A DNA stretch of 64,000 bases, from contig NZ_JAAVUR010000019.1 of the NCBI RefSeq assembly GCF_018449545.1, positions 1 to 64,000 of the forward strand, given 5' to 3'. Positions 58,224 through 64,000 of this stretch are shown here, in pieces. Source of the DNA: Granulicella sp. dw_53 (GTDB lineage: Bacteria; Acidobacteriota; Terriglobia; Terriglobales; Acidobacteriaceae). The notes beneath the pieces are model-generated. The model worked only from the letters and a program-made list of their open reading frames with translations, was not told the origin of the DNA and did not search any database. Made by a program: the position numbers and the translations under genes. Each line of letters starts with the position of its first letter. Position 1 is the stretch's first letter.

Positions 58224-58283
58224 ATCGGATGAGTGCGCGAAACGCCACAGAGAGGGCGGTCAAGTTATTCGATAGCTGCGATC
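58224..58283 (+). pseudogene. C-terminal crumb of a second DJ-1/PfpI gene
   Basis: The short stretch MSARNATERAVKLFDS parallels the last residues of the DJ-1 gene at 56029 (SGRSAAERIVRLFDSM). It lies directly behind the alcohol dehydrogenase, so an additional copy of the DJ-1 gene, or a [DJ-1 + ADH] unit, may have been present before a deletion. Confidence 0.45.
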
Positions 58284-58594
58284 CAAGTATAAGTACCTGC
58301 TTATGCTGTTTGAGTTCATGTGAAAAACAGATTTCACGATTAAGCCCACTTTGAATGCCTCCGTCTTGTATGTCAGCCGAGAACATGGATTACAGCTAGC
58401 GAGCGGACCGAAGCGTGTCCGCCCTAGACTGATCAATTCGGCGTTCCACACAACCGGGTCGAGAGGCTTGGGGGAGGTTGTTGAGTGTTTGGACGGGATA
58501 TTTTGAGGCTCGGGCCCTTCCCTTGGCACTGCTGTTGACTTGTACTATCTGCATGTGACGGAGGGTAACTCCGATTGCTATTTGGCGTGATAAT
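58284..58594. other. Intergenic, nothing recognised
   Basis: Between the DJ-1 crumb and the AAA-ATPase crumb no further gene trace was identified. Confidence 0.35.
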
Positions 58595-58766
58595 TCAGAG
58601 TCTGTGGCATAGCCGATGTCGGCGCGGGCCAATGACGAGGCAGTCCCGCGCCGTTTCGACGACCGCTCGAAACCACATAAAGATGATGACGCTGAGAACT
58701 CTCTCGATCTGAGTCAGGAGTGGGAGTGAGTCGTCTAAAGTTTCCTCGTCTCATCCGATAGGACAG
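58595..58766 (-). pseudogene. C-terminal crumb of a mobile-element AAA ATPase (second copy)
   Basis: Minus strand: YRMRRGNFRRL, then in the next frame PLLTQIERVLS and VVETARDCLVIGP, stop at 58595-58597. The pattern 'G-N-F-R-L-L', 'L-L-T-Q-I-E-R-V-L', 'T-A-x-x-x-L-V-I-G' repeats the end of the ATPase fragment at 22871. Both are on the minus strand. They are different enough to be separate relics, not a recent duplication. Confidence 0.55.
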
Positions 58767-59085
58767 TTTGACATACAACTAGAGGGCTCTTGCGGCGAGT
58801 GTCTCGCTCGCTCAAGGAATGGATGGCTGGTATGCTTTGCCCTTCTGTATCTCAGGAGGAAACGCTCGGCGATGGAGGTTAATCTGTGCCACTCGCGAGG
58901 CAGATGCCATACCATACGAGAATAGCTAACCATTCCCAAGCACAGGCATCGCCGTGAAACCAATACGTCGGAACGTACTGGTCAGCCAATGCCGGAACGC
59001 TGAGGTTTAAGAGATATGACGTTCACACTCTGATGTGCCGGCGATCTTGCATCATAATAATCAGAAGAAACGGGGGACTGGAGAC
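58767..59085. other. Intergenic, nothing recognised
   Basis: No gene found on either strand. The region probably carries the promoter of the small membrane protein genes. Confidence 0.35.
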
Positions 59086-59274
59086 ATGGCCACACAAGAA
59101 GGGGTAGAGACGCAGAGTTCGTTGAACAAGGTAATCCTGTACGCAACGGTAATTTCGGGTCTTATAGCGGCGTATCTTATGTATCGGCGGGGAGAATCCG
59201 TGCTTTCGATCGCCAGAAAAACAGTTACCAACCCGGTTGGCTCGTTAGTTTCGGAAGCCAAGAAGGTCGTCTAA
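59086..59274 (+). CDS. Small single-span membrane protein (62 aa)
   Basis: ATG at 59086 with GGAG four bases upstream. The product has a polar start, one membrane helix (VILYATVISGLIAAYLMYRR) and a basic/polar tail SLVSEAKKVV. Function unknown. It is 33 bp upstream of another tiny membrane protein, so the two are likely co-transcribed. Confidence 0.5.
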   Translation: MATQEGVETQSSLNKVILYATVISGLIAAYLMYRRGESVLSIARKTVTNPVGSLVSEAKKVV

Positions 59275-59307
59275 TTTGTAGCCCAAACAGTCAGAAGCGG
59301 AGCTAAA

Positions 59308-59511
59308 TTGAGAAAGCCGTTAAAAGATATTTCTTCCGTATCGCTTGTCGCCAAGGTGCTCTCGGTACTTACGATGTGGGTTGCAACTCTGGGACTTTCA
59401 GGGTGTTTAGCGGTCGGGTACTCAAGTGTTGGAGGATGGCTCGTGTGGCCCGGTGGTCTCGGCCTTATTCTCATCATATTGCTGGCAGTTTTCTTCATAA
59501 GGCGTCGATAA
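59308..59511 (+). CDS. Small two-span membrane protein (67 aa)
   Basis: It starts at a TTG (59308), with GGAG six bases upstream. An internal ATG at 59374 is less likely. The first hydrophobic segment carries a lipobox-like ending (ATLGLSGC), then WPGGLGLILIILLAVFFIRRR forms a second helix with a positively charged end. The size and Gly/Leu-rich sequence recall small stress-response membrane proteins (DUF1328/YtjA-like), but no family can be named with certainty. Confidence 0.5.
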   Translation: MRKPLKDISSVSLVAKVLSVLTMWVATLGLSGCLAVGYSSVGGWLVWPGGLGLILIILLAVFFIRRR

Positions 59512-60354
59512 ATGATCAGAGTGCTCTTACCGTAATAACCGAGACTTTACGTGCGCCTGGTCGAAAAATGCCGCTATGAAAGAAGCCTCTACGGACGAAG
59601 ATTGATGTCATTACGGCGTATCGGATAACAATTACGACAGGTCCGTCACAGTATCGACGACTGAAATGTAAGGAAGCCTTCGGGACAGATTCGGCCCCGC
59701 AATGTGGACAGTGACAGAATGGCCGGCAAGGGAATTGGGTACAGGCCAAGTTCGGTCGCACGATACGATAGGTTTCCTACAGCTTGGCGAGGCTCTCGGG
59801 CCAGCGGATCTCCGAAGAGCCTTATGCGGCGCGTAAGGGCGCAAGCACGATGGCCTCGGCGTTGCAGGATATCCCCGCCAGATATTTAAGGAGTTGGGGG
59901 TAGCCTTATTCTGACTTCGGCTAGAGCTAGAGCTGGGGCAAGGGCATAGCCCTTACGGGTAGGCGGTTTCCATCTTCATATAGTGCAGTCTTGTATTGGT
60001 AGGTTGCGGAAGGAGCAACTTACTGCAAGGCATCCCCTCTTATTGCCGGATGCTTGAAATCCTTGTTATTTTGTAGTGCGGAATGTGTGCTTCTAGGGAT
60101 GAAGGTGTTTGTTCGACGCAACGCGGCCTTTTCTGCCCAAATTATCGTTCGATGATGTCAGATGAGTTTCACTGTGTGGAACTTGATATTGGCCGTAAAG
60201 CAGATTCCTTGACCCGGAATGCGTGCCTACTATGGGTGGGCCGAGAGTTGCGATGGTTTTGGTGCCACTTAGCCCTCAACGGTCAGACAAGAACTGATTG
60301 CCCTGAGCCAATCGGTCGCACCACCCGTATTGATGGCAATTGTCGAGGATCTCT
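59512..60354. other. Long intergenic region before the second GH106 gene
   Basis: No supported gene. A minus-strand frame (59516-59761) contains CPHCGAESVPKASLHF, a possible zinc-ribbon motif, but the rest is unlike known proteins. The last ~250 bases probably hold the GH106 promoter. Confidence 0.4.
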
Positions 60355-63300
60355 ATGTTTTCGAAGAAATTAATGGTTGGGGTATCGGCGGTGTTGGCGA
60401 TTGCTTCTGTGCTGCCGGTTGAAGCACAGAGTGCCCTGATGGATGGCTTCAAAAATCCGCCGAACATTGCACGGCCGCGCGTCTATTGGTACTGGCAGAA
60501 CGGCAACATCACCAACGATGGCTTAACGAAGGATCTGGAATGGATGCACCGAGCAGGCATCGGTGGCGTTGAAACCTTCGACGTCGCGGTGGCTACGCCG
60601 ACTGTGGTAAAGAACCGCCTAATCTACATGCAGCCGGCATGGAAGGATGCATTTCATCATTCACTGGAGGTTGCGGACCGGCTGGGTATGACGGTTACCA
60701 TAGGCGCAGCTCCGGGTTGGAGCCAGACGGGCGGCCCATGGGTAAAATCTGCCGATGCCATGAAGAAGCTGGTGTGGACGGAGACCCGCGTGAAAGGCGG
60801 CGTACCGTTCGACGGGATGTTGCCGAAGCCCCCGCAGATCAATGGTCCCTTCCAGGATCAGCCGCGCGATGTGCGGGCCGATCGGCCGATCCCGACTCTA
60901 GCTACGCTTTACAAAGACCAGCTTGTCATTGCCTTTCGCGCTCCAGCCGGTGAGAGCACCCTGGAGAAGGCTCATCCCACCGTAACGTCAAGCGGTGGAA
61001 GCATCGCTTATGCCGATCTGGTTCAGGGCAGCTATGACAAGACCGTCGATCTCCCGGCGGCGGCGGGGAATGCCTCCTGGGTCCAGATCGCGCTCGATTC
61101 GCCGGAGACGGTGCGCGGAGTTACAGTCGCAACCCGCAGCGTTCTCCGCGCATTTACAGACGATGCAATCGCGCCGCAAACGCTTGAGGTGAGCGATGAC
61201 GGTGTGCACTTCAGGCTGGTCATCGATATGCCGCGCGGAAATCTGTATCAGCGGACATATGCTTTTGCTCCAGTAACCGGACGCTACTTCCGTTATCGGC
61301 TCCCCATGGCAACCTCCGATACGATCAAGCTCGCACGCTTCCAGCTTCACACGGCGACGCCTGTGAACCGTTCCGAGGAGCAGGACGGCTTTGCCGCAGT
61401 GGCCGACTACTATGCCGTTTCAACACCGCAAGCAGATACGGCGAGTATCGTCCGGAAGGGCGATGTTATCGATTTGACGAGCAAAATGCATGAAGATGGA
61501 ACGCTGGACTGGACTCCACCCGCAGGTAACTGGATTGTTGCACGCATGGGCTACTCGTTGACAGGACAGACCAATGGGCCTGCGCCTCTAGAGGCAACCG
61601 GTTATGAGGTGGACAAGTTGAAGAAGGGCGCCACCAAGACCTTCATGGATGACTACCTCAAACTATACGAGGACGCGTCCCAAGGAATGATGGGACAGCA
61701 TGGCGTCAACAACGTCGCTACAGATAGCTGGGAAGCCGGATTTCAGAATTGGACGGATGGCATGCTTGATGATTTCAAGCGGCTTCGCGGTTACGATCCT
61801 ATCCCGTGGCTGCCGGCTCTTACCGGCCGAATCGTGCAATCCAGCGATGCGACCGATCGCTTTCTATGGGACTTTCGGCGCACTATTGCTAGCCTGGTGA
61901 TCACGTCGAACTTCGATCAGGTGCGGGACAGTCTGCACGCGCGTGGTCTGGGGTATGTGGCGGAGGCTATGGCGGGCCGCAGGGCGACCATCGGCGATGC
62001 CATGGAGATGAAGGCTCGTGCGGACTATCCCATGGGCGAGTTCTGGCTGCCGACGCTGGACAGGCAGCAGCAGGGCTACTTCGCGGATCTCCGGGACACC
62101 GCTTCCGTCGCTAACATTTACGGCAAGAAGCTGGCGACGGCGGAATCCATTACATCCACTGGTGTCCCTTACGCTTATAGTCCCTGGGACATCAAGCCAG
62201 TGGCCGACGAGGAGTTCCTCGGCGGCATCAACCAGTTCACGCTGCACGTTTCAGTGCATCAACCGAAGGACGAAGCTCCCGGACTTGCGCTCGGACAGTA
62301 TGGCATGTGGTTTAACCGGCTTGAGACGTGGGCCGAGCAGGCTCGGGCGTGGACCGATTACATCGCCCGCAGCTGTTTCCTGCTGCAACAGGGCAAAGCT
62401 GTGATCGATGTTGCCTATTTCTATGGGGAAGAGAGTTCGGCGACGGGAATCAACCATGGGCGCGCGCCGCAGATTACCGAGGGTTATAACTACGATTTCG
62501 TGAACAGCGAATCACTCTTGAATGAGTTTTCGGTTCAGGATGGAAAGCTGATAACGAGATCAGGCATGCAGTATCGCGTGCTTTACCTGGGGGGCACCAG
62601 CAACCGGATGACTCTTCCGGTGCTCGATAAAATCCGAAGGCTCGTAAAAGCGGGAGTAATCATTGTGGGACTGCCGCCGACGGACTCGCCTAGCATGTCG
62701 GATAACATGATTGCGTGGAAGGCTGCGCGGCGCGAGGTATGGCCGACGAACGCAGTGCAGCAGAGGATTGGGTTAGGCAAGGTGTACCGCACCCTGAACC
62801 TGGGCGAGGTGCTTGGGGCAGAGATGATTCAACCCGATTTCAAGTACATTAAGCCCGATCAGGACTCGGTGGTGCAGTTCGCCCATCGACGTGATGGTGA
62901 CACCGACATCTACTTTGTCAACAATCGTGCCGATCATGTGGCCTATACCACCGCAGACTTCCGCGTGACGGGTAAGACGCCTGAGTTCTGGATGGCTGAT
63001 ACCGGAGCGATCCAACCGGCTTCCTATACCATCCACGATGGTGTGACGACGGTCCCTCTCCGCATGGAGCCGCGGGACGCCTTCTTTGTTGTCTTCCGTC
63101 AGTCCGCAAGCGCCATGTCTCGCGAGATTCGAGCGCCCATCCGCACTACTATCACAAATGTCAGCGGTCCCTGGAGGGTGGAATTCCAAGAAGGGCGCGG
63201 GGCTCCCAAATCCATGGAATTGAGCGAACTAAGTGACTGGAGCAATAATTCCAATCCCGGGATCAAGTACTTTTCCGGCGTCGGAACCTATGTTAAGAAG

Positions 63301-63639
63301 ATAGACATCCCAGCATCGGCATTGACCTCAGGTGCTCGTATCGAGCTCGATCTTGGCAAAGTTCACGAGATGGCTGAAGTTGCCGTGAATGGCAAGATCG
63401 AAGGCATCGCTTGGAAGCCGCCTTACCGCGTTGACATCACCGACGCTGTAAAGGCCGGCGAGAATATTTTGTCGATCAAGGTTGCAAATTTATGGCCCAA
63501 TCGGCTGATCGGCGATCAGCAACCTGGAACGAAGAAGGTCGCGTTCGCTCCGAACAGCACGTATAAGGTGAACGATCCACTGCTTCCGTCAGGTTTGATT
63601 GGGCCGGTGGAGGTGGATCGGCTCTCGTCGATCGAGTAA
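60355..63639 (+). CDS. Secreted GH106-family alpha-L-rhamnosidase-like enzyme, second copy
   Basis: 1094 residues from the ATG at 60355 (GAGGAT upstream). A signal peptide ends LPVEAQ. The N-terminal region reads ARPRVYWYWQNGNITNDGLT, LEWMHRAGIGGVETFD. An inserted beta-sandwich of about 150 residues (around 200-340, with a discoidin-like phrase SPETVRGVTVATRSV) is absent from the shorter paralogue at 39626. Then come NNVATDSWEAGFQNWTDGM, DYPMGEFWLP and the same ending (NGKIEGIAWKPPYRVDIT, VANLWPNRLIGD, LLPSGLIGPVEVD). It should release alpha-L-rhamnose from pectin-like chains. Confidence 0.88.
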   Translation: MFSKKLMVGVSAVLAIASVLPVEAQSALMDGFKNPPNIARPRVYWYWQNGNITNDGLTKDLEWMHRAGIGGVETFDVAVATPTVVKNRLIYMQPAWKDAFHHSLEVADRLGMTVTIGAAPGWSQTGGPWVKSADAMKKLVWTETRVKGGVPFDGMLPKPPQINGPFQDQPRDVRADRPIPTLATLYKDQLVIAFRAPAGESTLEKAHPTVTSSGGSIAYADLVQGSYDKTVDLPAAAGNASWVQIALDSPETVRGVTVATRSVLRAFTDDAIAPQTLEVSDDGVHFRLVIDMPRGNLYQRTYAFAPVTGRYFRYRLPMATSDTIKLARFQLHTATPVNRSEEQDGFAAVADYYAVSTPQADTASIVRKGDVIDLTSKMHEDGTLDWTPPAGNWIVARMGYSLTGQTNGPAPLEATGYEVDKLKKGATKTFMDDYLKLYEDASQGMMGQHGVNNVATDSWEAGFQNWTDGMLDDFKRLRGYDPIPWLPALTGRIVQSSDATDRFLWDFRRTIASLVITSNFDQVRDSLHARGLGYVAEAMAGRRATIGDAMEMKARADYPMGEFWLPTLDRQQQGYFADLRDTASVANIYGKKLATAESITSTGVPYAYSPWDIKPVADEEFLGGINQFTLHVSVHQPKDEAPGLALGQYGMWFNRLETWAEQARAWTDYIARSCFLLQQGKAVIDVAYFYGEESSATGINHGRAPQITEGYNYDFVNSESLLNEFSVQDGKLITRSGMQYRVLYLGGTSNRMTLPVLDKIRRLVKAGVIIVGLPPTDSPSMSDNMIAWKAARREVWPTNAVQQRIGLGKVYRTLNLGEVLGAEMIQPDFKYIKPDQDSVVQFAHRRDGDTDIYFVNNRADHVAYTTADFRVTGKTPEFWMADTGAIQPASYTIHDGVTTVPLRMEPRDAFFVVFRQSASAMSREIRAPIRTTITNVSGPWRVEFQEGRGAPKSMELSELSDWSNNSNPGIKYFSGVGTYVKKIDIPASALTSGARIELDLGKVHEMAEVAVNGKIEGIAWKPPYRVDITDAVKAGENILSIKVANLWPNRLIGDQQPGTKKVAFAPNSTYKVNDPLLPSGLIGPVEVDRLSSIE

Positions 63640-63860
63640 TCAAGCGAGGCGTCCACCCTGCGAGCAAGGCCTGCGCGCCCCCCGGGAGAACCAACTTCGG
63701 TTTCTTCCGGACTCATCTGCATCAGCGAACCACGCTGTGATCTGCGTAGTCGCCAGAAGCGACATTCTTGCAGATCGTCTCTTTACGTTTGCATCCAACA
63801 AAAGTAGGGATTGTTCTTTTTTGCTGGGAAAGCTAAGAGACACAGTTTACAAAGGAAATT
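63640..63860. promoter_or_regulatory. Intergenic region before the right-edge gene
   Basis: It carries the promoter of the partial gene at 63861. No clear consensus boxes or terminator hairpin were recognised. Confidence 0.3.
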
Positions 63861-64000
63861 ATGTTAATTGGCAAGCGCGTCTGCATCCTCCTCACGGCAC
63901 TCTTTTCAAGTGTGACTGCGGTTTCTGGCCAAGAGATTCCCGGCCCAGCCAGCGCAACCTCCCAGAGCCTTCGTTTCGATGTGGTAGTTTCACTGAGATC
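63861..64000 (+). CDS. N-terminus of a secreted protein (partial)
   Basis: ATG at 63861 follows AAAGGA. The visible 46 residues start MLIGKRVCILLTALFSSVTA, a signal peptide, then QEIPGPASATSQ and FDVVVSLR. The 'D-V-V-V' strand after a Ser/Thr-rich linker would suit an Acidobacteriota VWFA-related protein, but too little is visible for a call. Confidence 0.6.
   Translation, partial: MLIGKRVCILLTALFSSVTAVSGQEIPGPASATSQSLRFDVVVSLR

Noticed and set aside
59516..59761. Minus-strand frame with a CPHCG motif (possible zinc ribbon)
   Set aside because: Only one Cys pair is convincing and the rest of the frame is unlike known small zinc proteins.
1..64000. CRISPR arrays, rRNA operons, prophage structural genes
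   Set aside because: None seen: no regularly spaced 25-40-bp repeats with spacers, no rRNA-like sequence and no capsid, tail or terminase protein.

Overview
This window looks like chromosome of a soil or plant-litter member of the Acidobacteriota, family Acidobacteriaceae (Edaphobacter/Granulicella/Terriglobus type). That placement is inferred from gene content. The window has an Oar-like TonB-dependent receptor with an N-terminal carboxypeptidase-regulatory domain, and two sensor kinases with periplasmic propellers plus a Y_Y_Y domain, each with a NarL-type regulator. It also has a PEP-CTERM protein, many secreted carbohydrate-active enzymes (GH35, two GH106, two CE15, a GH16-like protein, a GH2 remnant) and Tat-exported enzymes. 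No rRNA, tRNA or CRISPR array was found.

Layout. 1-8.6 kb is a scarred region. It holds the tail of a secreted protein, a DedA-like fragment, a decayed ParS/Xre-RES toxin-antitoxin pair, a frameshifted IS110 transposase, an intact MscS channel, an intact Tat-exported hydrolase, an unusual 20-bp-phased repeat, and a TonB-receptor remnant split by an IS5-family element. 9-22.5 kb is mostly intact: a cytochrome c/PQQ-type dehydrogenase, a propeller kinase, a GH2 pseudogene, an esterase, the response regulator, then a GH35 enzyme divergent from a large TonB receptor, which together resemble a glycan-uptake locus. 22.8-31.3 kb is an accessory region with pieces of a MobF relaxase at both ends, an AAA ATPase fragment, a broken aspartic-protease/PDZ gene, an intact Gfo/Idh/MocA enzyme and a series of very small genes (KH domain, degenerate receiver, unknowns).

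31.6-39 kb is a regulator and redox-enzyme region with AraC, TetR and SDR genes among pseudogenes. 39.6-55.3 kb is a second cell-wall-polysaccharide locus: GH106, a tandemly duplicated [CE15 esterase + PEP-CTERM protein] unit, a GH16-like protein, and a kinase/regulator pair with overlapping stop and start codons. 55.5-58.2 kb carries three closely spaced genes with strong ribosome binding sites (GlcG/HbpS-like, DJ-1/PfpI, zinc alcohol dehydrogenase) suggestive of aldehyde or oxidative stress handling. 58.2-59.5 kb has two gene crumbs and two tiny membrane proteins. 60.3-63.6 kb is a second GH106 enzyme, and a new secreted protein starts at the right edge.

How it fits together. The intact genes suggest sensing of plant polysaccharide fragments by propeller kinases. 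Secreted or periplasmic enzymes would remove rhamnose, galactose and glucuronoyl esters, with uptake through the TonB receptor. The other strong signal is decay: about eighteen genes are truncated, frameshifted or interrupted, mostly next to traces of mobile elements. I found no system I can confidently call new. The best leads are the duplicated CE15/PEP-CTERM unit with a shared C-terminal tail, the 20-bp-phased repeats, the small-gene islet at 28-31 kb, and the split relaxase remnants.
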